Positions 14,104-21,570 of a DNA stretch of 33,410 nucleotides are shown in pieces (the stretch's first letter is position 1; each line of letters opens with the position of its first letter). A program made the position numbers and the translations under genes. The DNA comes from Nitrospirota bacterium (GTDB taxonomy: Bacteria; Nitrospirota; Thermodesulfovibrionia; Thermodesulfovibrionales; Magnetobacteriaceae). The stretch lies in the NCBI GenBank assembly GCA_015233045.1, contig JADFYL010000013.1:1-33410 (forward strand), read 5' to 3'. The notes beneath the pieces are model-generated. The model was not told the origin of the DNA and did not search any database. It saw only the letters and a list, made by a program, of their open reading frames with translations.

Positions 14104-15360
14104 TTGCATTACTTCGATTACAACAACGGTGTGCTCCATGCCGAGGATGTTTCAGTGGAAACCCTTGTCGAGACGTATGGCACGCCTCTATACGTTTACA
14201 GCTATAAGACACTGCTGCGGCATTTTAAGTCCTATGACGAATCTTTTAAGGACTTCCCGCACATCATTTGTTACGCGCTGAAGGCCAACTCTAACGCCGC
14301 TATTTTGAGGACGTTCGCGGCGGAAGGCGGCGGGGCGGACATTGTCTCAGGCGGTGAGCTTTTCAGGGCGTTGCGGGCTGGTATCCCGCCAGAGAAGATC
14401 GTCTACGCCGGCGTCGGTAAGAAAGAAGACGAAATAATCAGCGCACTGAGTGAAAACATCCTGATGTTCAACGTGGAATCGGAACAGGAACTGATGGCCA
14501 TTGACAAGGCAGCCGCAAAGCTTGGCAAATCGGCCCCTATAGCCCTGCGCATAAACCCTGGAGTTGACCCTGCCACTCACGCTAAAATTACAACGGGTAA
14601 CAAGAAAAATAAGTTCGGGATACCCTTTGAGGGTGCCCTTGAGTTTTACAAACTCGCCCATAAACTCAAACACGTTAAGATTGTCGGTATTCACGAGCAT
14701 ATCGGCTCTCAGATTATCAGTCTGCAGCCGTTTCTCGTTGCGCTTCAGCGCTTGGTATCACTCATAGGGCAACTGAAGGCCGAGGGAATAGAAATAAAAT
14801 ACCTCGACATCGGCGGTGGGCTTGGAATCCAATATCTTGATGAAATCCCGCCCCACCCCTCCGAGCTGGCCGAGAAGATTAAACCCATTTTTCAGGGCAT
14901 GAACCTGACAATCGTCATGGAGCCGGGCAGGACACTCGTAGGCAACGCCGGTATGCTCATAACAAAAGTCCTGTATACCAAAAAAGGGCACGACAGGGAC
15001 TTTATAATTGTGGATGCCGGAATGAATGACATGATAAGGCCGGCCATGTATGACGCCTATCACCACATCATGCCCGTACTTAAAAAGAAAAGGAAAGACG
15101 TGTTTGCCGACATCGTCGGCCCAATCTGCGAATCAGGCGATTTCCTTGGAAAGGACAGAGAGCTGCCTGCCATCTTGCAGGGGGAATATGCCGCCGTGAT
15201 GAGCGCCGGTGCCTACGGCTACTCAATGAGTTCCAACTACAACAGCAGGCCAAGGGCGGTGGAGGTGCTGGTAAATGGTACCGAACACTTCCTGATTCGC
15301 AAAAGAGAGACATACGAAGACCTCATAAGAGGCGAGCTTGTCCCTGAGTTTATAAAATGA
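14104..15360 (+). CDS. lysA: diaminopimelate decarboxylase LysA
   Basis: LysA is the PLP-dependent enzyme that decarboxylates meso-diaminopimelate to L-lysine, the last step of lysine synthesis. The 418-residue length is typical. PLP is bound by Lys60 in CYALKANSN; HEHIGSQI, GGGLGIQY and EPGRTLVGNAG bind the cofactor phosphate, and GPICESGDFLG supplies the active-site Cys of the fold type III dimer. The start codon is TTG with GAGG about 7 nt upstream; no ATG fits the family N-terminus HYFDYNNGVL. Its stop overlaps the start of dapF by 4 nt (ATGA), indicating translational coupling. With dapF and dapA it forms a lysine/diaminopimelate operon, which also supplies cell-wall peptide. Confidence 0.96.
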   Translation: MHYFDYNNGVLHAEDVSVETLVETYGTPLYVYSYKTLLRHFKSYDESFKDFPHIICYALKANSNAAILRTFAAEGGGADIVSGGELFRALRAGIPPEKIVYAGVGKKEDEIISALSENILMFNVESEQELMAIDKAAAKLGKSAPIALRINPGVDPATHAKITTGNKKNKFGIPFEGALEFYKLAHKLKHVKIVGIHEHIGSQIISLQPFLVALQRLVSLIGQLKAEGIEIKYLDIGGGLGIQYLDEIPPHPSELAEKIKPIFQGMNLTIVMEPGRTLVGNAGMLITKVLYTKKGHDRDFIIVDAGMNDMIRPAMYDAYHHIMPVLKKKRKDVFADIVGPICESGDFLGKDRELPAILQGEYAAVMSAGAYGYSMSSNYNSRPRAVEVLVNGTEHFLIRKRETYEDLIRGELVPEFIK

Positions 15361-16193
15361 AGATTGATTTCACAAAGATGCACGGCATAGGCAATGATTT
15401 TCTTATCGTTGACTGTATAGCCGACAATAGGCTAGCTGATATTTCCCATGAAACATGGGGCAGCGCTGCTATAAAACTCTGTAACCGCCGCTATGGGATT
15501 GGAGCAGACCAGTTGCTCCTTCTTCTGCCATCGAAGACGGCCGACATTGGTATGAGGATTTTCAATTCCGACGGCTCTGAGGTGCAGATGTGTGGAAACG
15601 GTATCCGGTGTCTTGCCATGTATGCCTGGGACAAGGGCATAGCAAGGGGGCTAATGATAGACGTGGAGACCCCCGCTGGAAACAAGACTATCAATAAAAT
15701 AAACGATATGGTTCGTGTGAACATGGGAGAGCCGCGGCTTTCGGGAAGGGAAATCCCTGTCAATGCCGACGGGCAGATAATGGATTATCCTATTGAGATA
15801 GGAGAGAAAAAGATTAAAGTTACATGTGTGTCCATGGGCAATCCACACGCCGTTGTCTTTGTGTTCGATGTGGACAGCTATCCCGTTGGCGCGTATGGCC
15901 CAAGGCTTGAGACAAATCAGTTTTTCCCCGGCAGGACAAACGTGGAGTTCGTTGAGATACTAAACCGCTGGGAGATAAAGATGCGCGTGTGGGAGCGTGG
16001 AGTTGGTGAGACGCTTGCCTGTGGGACAGGGGCGTGCGCCGCGGTGGTTGCCGCGCACATGAAGGGATTTGTTGATACTCATGTGACGGCTCACCTAAGA
16101 GGCGGCGACCTTGAGATAGAACTTGCCCCTGACGGCAATGTTTATATGACAGGCCCGGCTGCATACGTGTTTACCGGCACTGTCGAAATATAG
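15357..16193 (+). CDS. dapF: diaminopimelate epimerase DapF
   Basis: DapF converts LL- to meso-diaminopimelate with two catalytic cysteines and no cofactor. The 278-residue product carries both: Cys79 in MCGNGIRC and the second in ACGTGACA near residue 220. The N-terminal KMHGIGNDF and the central GNPHAVVF motifs are also intact. The gene begins inside the lysA stop (ATGA overlap), so translation is coupled. Gene order lysA-dapF-dapA runs opposite to pathway order and is common in several Gram-negative groups. Its product feeds both LysA and the MurE ligase of peptidoglycan synthesis. Nothing unusual was seen. Confidence 0.96.
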   Translation: MKIDFTKMHGIGNDFLIVDCIADNRLADISHETWGSAAIKLCNRRYGIGADQLLLLLPSKTADIGMRIFNSDGSEVQMCGNGIRCLAMYAWDKGIARGLMIDVETPAGNKTINKINDMVRVNMGEPRLSGREIPVNADGQIMDYPIEIGEKKIKVTCVSMGNPHAVVFVFDVDSYPVGAYGPRLETNQFFPGRTNVEFVEILNRWEIKMRVWERGVGETLACGTGACAAVVAAHMKGFVDTHVTAHLRGGDLEIELAPDGNVYMTGPAAYVFTGTVEI

Positions 16194-16214
16194 CATATAT
16201 TAGGAGGAATATCA

Positions 16215-17087
16215 ATGTTCAAAGGCTCAATGGTGGCCATAGTAACACCCTTTAATAACGGACGTTTTGACGAGAAGACCTACTCCGAGCTGATAGAGTG
16301 GCATATCGAATCCGGGACAAGCGCTATAATCCCGTGCGGCACTACGGGTGAGTCAGCCACGCTGGAATATGACGAACACTACAGGGTCATCGAAACCGCG
16401 ATAAAGACCGTAAACGGCAGGGTCCCGGTAATAGCCGGCACGGGCGCAAACTCCACAGAAGAGACGATAAAGATGACCAAAGAGGCAAAAAAACTTGGAG
16501 CAGACGCGTCGCTTCTTGTCTGCCCGTACTATAATAAACCCACGCAGGAGGGCGTATATCGCCATTACAAGGCGGTTGCGGAGGCCGTAGATATACCTAT
16601 TGTGCTTTATAACGTGCCGGGGCGAACGGCGCTGAATATACTGCCATCAACGGTTGCCCGCCTTGCGGCAATTGAATCAATCGTCGCGATAAAAGAGGCC
16701 ACAGGCGATATGAAACAAACCAGCGAGATAATAAGACTCTGCGGCGATGAGATAACGGTACTCTCAGGGGACGACTTCACTACATTTCCACAGATGATGC
16801 TTGGCGGCAAAGGGGCTATCTCTGTAACGGCAAACGTGATGCCGAGGGAATCTGCCCGGATGTGCGCACTTATTGAACAGGGAAATATAGACGAGGCCAG
16901 AAGGCTCCACTATTATCTTGACCCGTTAAACGCGGCGATGTTCATAGAGACCAATCCTATACCTGTGAAGACCGCCCTTGCGATGATGGGCAAGGTGAAA
17001 GAGGAGTTTCGTCTGCCGCTTTGTGAGATGTCGGTCTCAAATAAAGACAAACTCAAAGACGTACTGCGCTCATACAAGTTGATATAG
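16215..17087 (+). CDS. dapA: 4-hydroxy-tetrahydrodipicolinate synthase DapA
   Basis: DapA condenses pyruvate with aspartate semialdehyde, the branch-point step to lysine and diaminopimelate. The 290-residue TIM-barrel enzyme shows Schiff-base Lys160 in VAIKEATGD, Tyr132 in VLYNVPGRT, and the Thr pair of GTTGES (42-47). AGGAGG lies a few nt before the ATG, 21 nt after dapF. The downstream dapB that often follows is absent; instead an AT-rich defence islet begins 76 nt later. Lysine feedback residues cannot be judged with confidence from the sequence alone. No clear terminator is visible after the stop. Confidence 0.96.
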   Translation: MFKGSMVAIVTPFNNGRFDEKTYSELIEWHIESGTSAIIPCGTTGESATLEYDEHYRVIETAIKTVNGRVPVIAGTGANSTEETIKMTKEAKKLGADASLLVCPYYNKPTQEGVYRHYKAVAEAVDIPIVLYNVPGRTALNILPSTVARLAAIESIVAIKEATGDMKQTSEIIRLCGDEITVLSGDDFTTFPQMMLGGKGAISVTANVMPRESARMCALIEQGNIDEARRLHYYLDPLNAAMFIETNPIPVKTALAMMGKVKEEFRLPLCEMSVSNKDKLKDVLRSYKLI

Positions 17088-17163
17088 GGGGTGACGTCGG
17101 CGGCCTCGGTTGCCGGCGCTATTTATTGCATAACGGGGGAATTTTTTTTGGGAGCTTCAGAAT

Positions 17164-17580
17164 ATGGCGAATTTATCTACCGTTGACAAAAGAGTATTAG
17201 AGGATATTTTCAAGATGGGTACAGGACGTGTTCTTAATTTCACTAATCAATCAATGGGTGATTTTTTTATTGACGATGTTAATGTTGATATTTATGCCGA
17301 AAAATATGAATATTCAACCAATTCAAAAGCAAATCGGATGAAAGGCTTTTGGCGAGTAGCAGATGATTCGTTGGTTGGTAAATCGATTATGCAACTTATT
17401 GGGTATATTGAACATCAAATTTCGGTTGGTGCTTTGCAACGATATAAATTTCCTCAAGATCTTATTGATGAAGGCAAAGAAATAGCCAATCGCTTGCTTG
17501 GCAAGCAGCCGGTAAAAGAACCTGTAATAGAAGATGAATCACTGAAAAAAAGTTTGAAAAAATATCGATTAACTCATTAA
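17164..17580 (+). CDS. N-terminal part of a split abortive-infection-like protein
   Basis: The 138-residue product (STVDKRVLEDIFKMGTGRVL, DIYAEKYEYSTNSKANRM, FWRVADDSLVGKSI) matches from memory the N-terminal module that precedes HEPN-like domains in some abortive-infection family proteins. The frame ends soon after a run of seven A (17545-17551) in ESLKKSLKKYRLTH. From the same point the -1 frame is open and continues as KFEKISINSLKLDG into the next entry, so both parts probably once formed, or still form by frameshifting, one protein of about 278 residues. GGGAG lies 8 nt before the ATG. Base composition is clearly more AT-rich than dapA, a sign of transfer. Role in phage defence is inferred, not shown. 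Confidence 0.6.
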   Translation: MANLSTVDKRVLEDIFKMGTGRVLNFTNQSMGDFFIDDVNVDIYAEKYEYSTNSKANRMKGFWRVADDSLVGKSIMQLIGYIEHQISVGALQRYKFPQDLIDEGKEIANRLLGKQPVKEPVIEDESLKKSLKKYRLTH

Positions 17581-17618
17581 AATTAGATGGACCAATAACA
17601 AGCATACTTGAGCAAATA

Positions 17619-17999
17619 TTGAGTGATATAGAAAAGTGTCTTGATGCGAAAGCAGTATTGGGAACTATTATCCTTTGCGGGAGTATGCTTGAAGGCATAC
17701 TATATGGCGTTATATCAAAATATCCAGAAGAAGAAAGGGTAAAAGCAAGTCCAAAAGACAAAAGCGGTAAAATTAAAGATTTTAATGATTGGAAACTAAA
17801 TGATTTTATTGAAGTCGCAAGAAAGATAGGTTTTATAGATGAAGATGTTAAACAATTTAGTCATACTCTACGCACTTTCAGAAATTATATACATCCTGAA
17901 AAGCAAGCAAGAGAGCAACCTAATCCAACAGAAGACACTGTTGAATTGTTTTTAAAAGTTCTTAAAATGGCAATTTCTCAAATATCTAAAAGAGTTTAA
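17619..17999 (+). CDS. C-terminal HEPN-like part of the split abortive-infection-like protein
   Basis: This helical segment (126 residues from a TTG at 17619; open in frame back to 17538) reads VLGTIILCGSMLEGILYGVI, then WKLNDFIEVARKIGFIDEDV and LRTFRNYIHPEKQ. The RTFRNYIH segment fits the R-x4-6-H signature of HEPN ribonuclease-type domains, and the overall order resembles the C-terminal domain of abortive-infection family proteins. No ribosome site precedes 17619, so independent translation is unlikely. Expression would need a -1 shift at the A7 tract upstream or an undamaged allele. It precedes hicBA by 115 nt. A truncated pseudogene is the main alternative. Confidence 0.55.
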   Translation: MSDIEKCLDAKAVLGTIILCGSMLEGILYGVISKYPEEERVKASPKDKSGKIKDFNDWKLNDFIEVARKIGFIDEDVKQFSHTLRTFRNYIHPEKQAREQPNPTEDTVELFLKVLKMAISQISKRV

Positions 18000-18016
18000 T
18001 TATGCAATACGGTGCA

Positions 18017-18053
18017 TGTTGAGCAGAATAATGAAAGTGGGGCAGGCTCAACA
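18017..18053. promoter_or_regulatory. inverted repeat upstream of hicBA
   Basis: TGTTGAGC (18017-18024) and GCTCAACA (18046-18053) are perfect inverted 8-bp arms with 21 nt between. It may be a weak terminator for the upstream gene or an operator for HicB autorepression. Confidence 0.35.
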
Positions 18054-18114
18054 CTGTCATCTTTTACCTTTTCATGTGTCCGTTCTGTTATTATATTAAG
18101 AAGGAGGGTGCTGG

Positions 18115-18330
18115 ATGCTTTTTTATGTCAAATTAGAACGTGCTGAAGATGGATGGATAGTAGCGGAGGTACCCGCATTGCCCGGCTGTGTATCTCAGGG
18201 TAAAACCGAGGAAGAGGCCATAGAACATATCAAAGAAGCTATCACCGCGTGGATTTGGGCTGAAAACCAAAAATCACAATCTGCCACACCTAACAGTAAG
18301 GATTATAAAGAAATAGTAGTTGCGGTATAG
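18115..18330 (+). CDS. hicB: HicB antitoxin
   Basis: The 71-residue product has the partial RNase H-like HicB fold: FYVKLERAEDGWIVAEVPALPGCVSQGKTEEEAIEHIKEAI in sequence order (motifs E-D-G-W, PALPGCVSQG and the E-E-A helix). HicB neutralises HicA and usually represses its own operon. The protein ends at KEIVVAV without a long C-terminal DNA-binding domain, so this is the short type and repression may need another factor. AAGGAGG precedes the ATG. The toxin gene follows after 6 nt, and the antitoxin-first order is the less common hicBA arrangement. Together with the abortive-infection-like gene it makes a small defence islet. Confidence 0.9.
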   Translation: MLFYVKLERAEDGWIVAEVPALPGCVSQGKTEEEAIEHIKEAITAWIWAENQKSQSATPNSKDYKEIVVAV

Positions 18331-18336
18331 CCTCTT

Positions 18337-18558
18337 ATGAGCAAATTAGCCAATATATCAGGCAAAGATACCGTTAAAACCTTCAAAAAGTTTGGCTGGC
18401 AGATAGTTGGACAAGTAGGCAGCCATGTTGTTATGACAAAAGAAGGGGTTAGAGTTAATTTATCTATTCCACAGCATAAAGAGCTGTCAATTGGCACACT
18501 CCGTGCCTTAATTCGTAATGCCGGTTTAACTATAGAGGATTTTTTGCAAATACTGTGA
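18337..18558 (+). CDS. hicA: HicA mRNA-interferase toxin
   Basis: HicA is a small double-stranded-RNA-binding-fold ribonuclease that cleaves mRNA when freed from HicB. The 73-residue product shows the family pattern: SGKDTVKTFKKFGW, then the catalytic His30 in VGSHVVM, and IPQHKELSIGTLRALIRNAGLTIEDF. Length and key residue are intact, so the toxin is predicted active. The start lies 6 nt after the hicB stop, which ensures coupled translation. Codon and base use are AT-rich like the preceding split gene. The following 138 nt to the convergent folD stop (18559-18696) hold no gene or clear terminator. Confidence 0.93.
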   Translation: MSKLANISGKDTVKTFKKFGWQIVGQVGSHVVMTKEGVRVNLSIPQHKELSIGTLRALIRNAGLTIEDFLQIL

Positions 18559-18696
18559 TCTGAACCATACCAATAAAGCAACCTGTCCCCTTATCGCTTT
18601 TACAGGAACCCATGCCGCAACTTTGGGCACACTCTTTCCTAAATCAAGCGTGAACTTTGGAGGCAATCAGCCGGGGTTCAAGATTGAGGGTTTGTT

Positions 18697-19644
18697 TCAG
18701 GGCAAGATTAACGGGGTTTTCAGAAGTACGCTGTTTTGCGCCGAACGCAGCGTGTTCTCTAAAAGCGTGGCTATTGTTACCGGGCCTACCCCGCCCGGCA
18801 CGGGGGTAATGAACGAGGCTTTGGGGGCAACACTCCCGAAATCCACATCACCGGCGAATGAGCCGTCAGGCATTATGTTGATGCCTATATCTACTACCAC
18901 GGCGCCATCCTTTATCATATCGCCTTTAATCAGGCCGGCAACACCAGTTGCCGAGCAGACGATGTCGGCATTTCTTACGTGCGCCGATAGGTCGCCAGAC
19001 GACTTGTGGCAGATGGTCACAGTTGCCTCCTTGGCAAGGAGCATCAGGGCTAGTGGCTTGCCAACCGCAAGGCTCTTCCCGATTACGACGGCGTTGCTCC
19101 CCTTTATCTTAACCCCATAGTACTCTAATAAGCGTATAACCCCAAACGGCGTACACGGCAGAAACCCATGAGGGGCACAGGCAGAGGCAAGACTCGCCCC
19201 GTCAGCGGACGCAACGCCGTCTTTGCCGAATATCTGAAACATAGATTCCTCAGCCGCAAACATCCCTACGGAGATAGAGCCAAGTCCATCAACATCCTTT
19301 TCCGGCAAAATGGCGTTCACTACCCTTCGTGGATTGATTCGGCGTGCTATGGGGAACAGGACAAGCAACCCGTTGATTCGTTCGTCCGCGTTTACCTTGT
19401 TGATAGTATTTATGATCTCGTTTAATGAGGCCGTTTCGGGGAGTCTGTATTCATATGTCATTATCCCTACGGTCTTGCTCACGGAGACGGTTGTCCTTAA
19501 ATACTGCTCGTCTGAGGCAGTGCCCCCAACTTGCATCAGGGCCAGCCCAACCTCTATACCCATCAGGCCGAGACTTTCGACGCGCTTTTTGACACCTGCC
19601 TTTATATCGGCGGCCAGCATCTTTCCTGACATTAAATTACTCAC
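18697..19644 (-). CDS. folD: FolD-like methylenetetrahydrofolate dehydrogenase lacking cyclohydrolase residues
   Basis: FolD normally oxidises 5,10-methylene-THF and then hydrolyses methenyl-THF. The 315-residue product keeps the fold and the dinucleotide site (GKSLAVGKP, ATVTICHKSSG), PCTPFGVIRLL, KDVDG and TPVPGGVGPVTIATLLENT. Two cyclohydrolase residues are changed: after Y48 the catalytic Lys is Thr52, and the Gln of the usual LVQLPLP motif is Leu96 in LLVLFP. A Thr for that Lys is also found in the monofunctional yeast dehydrogenase MTD1. I therefore expect a dehydrogenase with little or no cyclohydrolase activity. The length is slightly above the usual 280-300. GTG 19644 follows GAGGG; ATG 19632 is possible. 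It is last in the atpB-atpE-hydrolase operon. Confidence 0.88.
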   Translation of the reverse strand: MSNLMSGKMLAADIKAGVKKRVESLGLMGIEVGLALMQVGGTASDEQYLRTTVSVSKTVGIMTYEYRLPETASLNEIINTINKVNADERINGLLVLFPIARRINPRRVVNAILPEKDVDGLGSISVGMFAAEESMFQIFGKDGVASADGASLASACAPHGFLPCTPFGVIRLLEYYGVKIKGSNAVVIGKSLAVGKPLALMLLAKEATVTICHKSSGDLSAHVRNADIVCSATGVAGLIKGDMIKDGAVVVDIGINIMPDGSFAGDVDFGSVAPKASFITPVPGGVGPVTIATLLENTLRSAQNSVLLKTPLILP

Positions 19645-19700
19645 GATACGCCCTCAACCCCACTTCAACCCAACGACAACCCTTACGTGCGCCGCCGCGT

Positions 19701-20324
19701 TTAATCGTTAAAAAAATTGTCGCGCAGCTCACTGGCAATTGTAGAGGCCGGTCCGTGTCCAGGTAAGACCTTTGTATCGGGGGGCAGGGCCATCAGCCTC
19801 TTAAACGAGGTCTTCAGTGCCGACATACTTCCGCCTGGCAGGTCAGTCCTGCCAACAGAACCAGCAAACAGCGTATCTCCGGTAATCACAATTCCACTGC
19901 CGAACAAACACATACCCCCCGGCGTGTGTCCCGGCGTATGCAAGACTTTAAAGCTGGCACCACCGACGGCAACCTCAGCCCCCTCTGTAAGAAATACATC
20001 CGGCGTCGGCATGGTATCAATCTGAAAACCCCAAACGGCGGCCATGTTTTTGGCCATTTTATAAACGGCAAGCTCATCCTTGTGCATTTGCAGCGAGGCC
20101 TTTGACGCCTCTTTCAGCTCAGGAAGCGCGCCTATGTGGTCAAAATGCGTGTGAGTACACACTATTTTGACCAGCACAAGGCCCTTTTCGGCGATATAGC
20201 CAAGTATTCTGTCCGGCTCATCCCCAGGATCTACTACCATTGCCTCTTTCGTCACGCCATCACTTACGATGTAACAGTTGACTTCAAGCTGCCCAACCGT
20301 AATTTGCCCTATTGCAATACCCAT
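19701..20324 (-). CDS. metallo-beta-lactamase-fold hydrolase (glyoxalase II-like)
   Basis: The 207-residue product has the two-metal site of this fold: THTHFDHIG (H-x-H-x-D-H), HTPGHTPGG, GDTLFAGSVGRTDLPGGS with the bridging Asp, and LPGHGP with the last His. The short form without the C-terminal glutathione-binding helices is typical of bacterial thioesterase or persulfide-dioxygenase-like relatives, so the true substrate is open. GGAGAG precedes the ATG. It follows atpE by 48 nt and precedes folD by 56 nt on the same strand. That position implies shared transcription and not a linked pathway. Confidence 0.9.
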   Translation of the reverse strand: MGIAIGQITVGQLEVNCYIVSDGVTKEAMVVDPGDEPDRILGYIAEKGLVLVKIVCTHTHFDHIGALPELKEASKASLQMHKDELAVYKMAKNMAAVWGFQIDTMPTPDVFLTEGAEVAVGGASFKVLHTPGHTPGGMCLFGSGIVITGDTLFAGSVGRTDLPGGSMSALKTSFKRLMALPPDTKVLPGHGPASTIASELRDNFFND

Positions 20325-20372
20325 TCAAACTCTCCAGTTGCCAGCCTAGTCTTCATAAAAGACGCTATCGTT

Positions 20373-20711
20373 CTAAAAGAACATTTTCTGGTTTATCAGC
20401 ACACCCAAAGACAGCAAAAAGGCGTATATACACAGCGATTCGATCATTGCAAGGCCGACTATCAGCGTCGTGGTAATCTTGCCTGAGGCGCCGGGATTCC
20501 TGGCAACACCCTCACATGCCTTGCTTAGTCCGAGACCCTGGCCAATGCCCGTCCCCAGAGCGGCTATGGCGATGCCTATAAGGGCACCTAGCGCCACCAT
20601 CGCCTTCGTGCCTGAGTCCTGTGCCGTGGCTGCCTCACCCGCGTACACAACGGCCGCAGGGGCAGATACGACGAGCAGTGTCAAGGCCAACATAAATACT
20701 GATTTCTTCAT
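20373..20711 (-). CDS. atpE: F0F1 ATP synthase subunit c
   Basis: The 112-residue product has a signal-like N-terminus (1-24, ending VYA), then the two-helix hairpin of the c ring: the first helix with IAALGTGIGQGLGLSKA and the polar loop EGVARNPGASGK, and the second with IVGLAMIESLCIY carrying the ion-binding Glu. Of the residues linked to sodium binding, Gln (GIGQG), Glu-Ser (IES) and Tyr (CIY) are present but the Thr after Ser is Leu, so a proton ring is more likely. The signal-like extension occurs in c subunits of several phyla. GGAGG lies about 10 nt before the ATG. Only atpB and atpE are here; the remaining synthase genes must lie elsewhere. Confidence 0.95.
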   Translation of the reverse strand: MKKSVFMLALTLLVVSAPAAVVYAGEAATAQDSGTKAMVALGALIGIAIAALGTGIGQGLGLSKACEGVARNPGASGKITTTLIVGLAMIESLCIYAFLLSLGVLINQKMFF

Positions 20712-20742
20712 AACGGTCTATCCTCCTTGGTATTGAGATATT

Positions 20743-21417
20743 TTAGTGTGCCTCTTCAACGGCACCCGACAGATACAGCGTTGTTAAGAGTACAAAGACA
20801 AAGGCCTGCACTACGCTTACCAACACCCCGAGTCCTAAAAATATAACCGGCAAAACCGCCGGTGCCAAAGACAGCAGCACCGTCAGGATTATGTGCTTGG
20901 ACAGCATGTTTCCGAACAACCTGACCGACAGGGTAATCGGCCTCGCCAAATGTCCTATTAACTCTATAAAAAACATCATAATCATCAATGGAAGCGCAAT
21001 TACTGAGCGTATCGGGCCGACAAACTGCTTAATATAGGCGAACTTGTGTACACGCAGGCCAAAGTAGTGCGTGGCAAAAAACACCGGCACCGCGCACGAA
21101 GCCGTAACATTTATATTTGACGTAGGGGCATCAAACCCGGGGATAAGCCCGAACAGGTTACATACGAGGATGTACAGGCTGAGTGTGCCGATAAGCGGGA
21201 ACATGGAATCCACCCAGTGGTGGTTTATGTTTTCGCCGCAAAAACCATATATACCCTCGACAACAGACTCGACGACGTTTTGCAGGCCGCGGGGGATTAA
21301 CTTCAAAGACGACCTTACAATCAGGGCCGCACCTATAAGGAGCGCCATAGCGAGCCACGAGTATGTTACAAACTCCGGTACGCCCGGTATATGCACCAAC
21401 GCATGTGACGATTCCAC
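20743..21417 (-). CDS. atpB: F0F1 ATP synthase subunit a
   Basis: The 224-residue integral membrane protein forms the ion half-channels beside the c ring. It has at least five hydrophobic segments and the essential Arg in LARPITLSVRLFGNMLSKH, followed by conserved helices near the C-terminus (VQAFVFVLLTTLYLSGA). The N-terminus SHALVHIPGVPEFVTYSW also fits the family. Translation begins at GTG 21417 with AGGAGG upstream. It is the first gene of a minus-strand operon with atpE, a hydrolase and folD. A strong σ70 promoter lies 25 nt upstream. The split F0 (a and c away from the F1 genes) is known in several bacterial groups. Confidence 0.95.
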   Translation of the reverse strand: MESSHALVHIPGVPEFVTYSWLAMALLIGAALIVRSSLKLIPRGLQNVVESVVEGIYGFCGENINHHWVDSMFPLIGTLSLYILVCNLFGLIPGFDAPTSNINVTASCAVPVFFATHYFGLRVHKFAYIKQFVGPIRSVIALPLMIMMFFIELIGHLARPITLSVRLFGNMLSKHIILTVLLSLAPAVLPVIFLGLGVLVSVVQAFVFVLLTTLYLSGAVEEAH

Positions 21418-21441
21418 TATTACCTCCTGAAAAATGAATCT

Positions 21442-21471
21442 ATATTACTAATCGGCACACCTAAATGTCAA
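21442..21471 (-). promoter_or_regulatory. σ70 promoter of the atpB operon
   Basis: On the minus strand TTGACA (21466-21471) and TAATAT (21442-21447) are 18 nt apart, 25 nt before the GTG of atpB. It is the best vegetative-type match in this gap. Confidence 0.75.
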
Positions 21472-21520
21472 GGGCTAAGTAGTTTATTTTTTTCCCGCTG
21501 AAAAAAAGCGTTCGGCCAAC

Positions 21521-21551
21521 TTCACACAACACCCCTCTGATATATTATAAT
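21521..21551 (+). promoter_or_regulatory. probable promoter of the glycosyltransferase-proA pair
   Basis: TATAAT (21546-21551) is perfect; the best -35 is TTCACA (21521-21526), with a long 19-nt spacer. GGGAG (21559-21563) then leads to ATG 21571. It is divergent from the atpB promoter. Confidence 0.5.
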
Positions 21552-21570
21552 ACGTTGTGGGAGCGATTCT

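Noticed and set aside
18623-19120. Plus-strand reading frame of 165 codons
   Set aside because: It is antisense to folD; the real coding strand shows the NADP and C-terminal FolD motifs.
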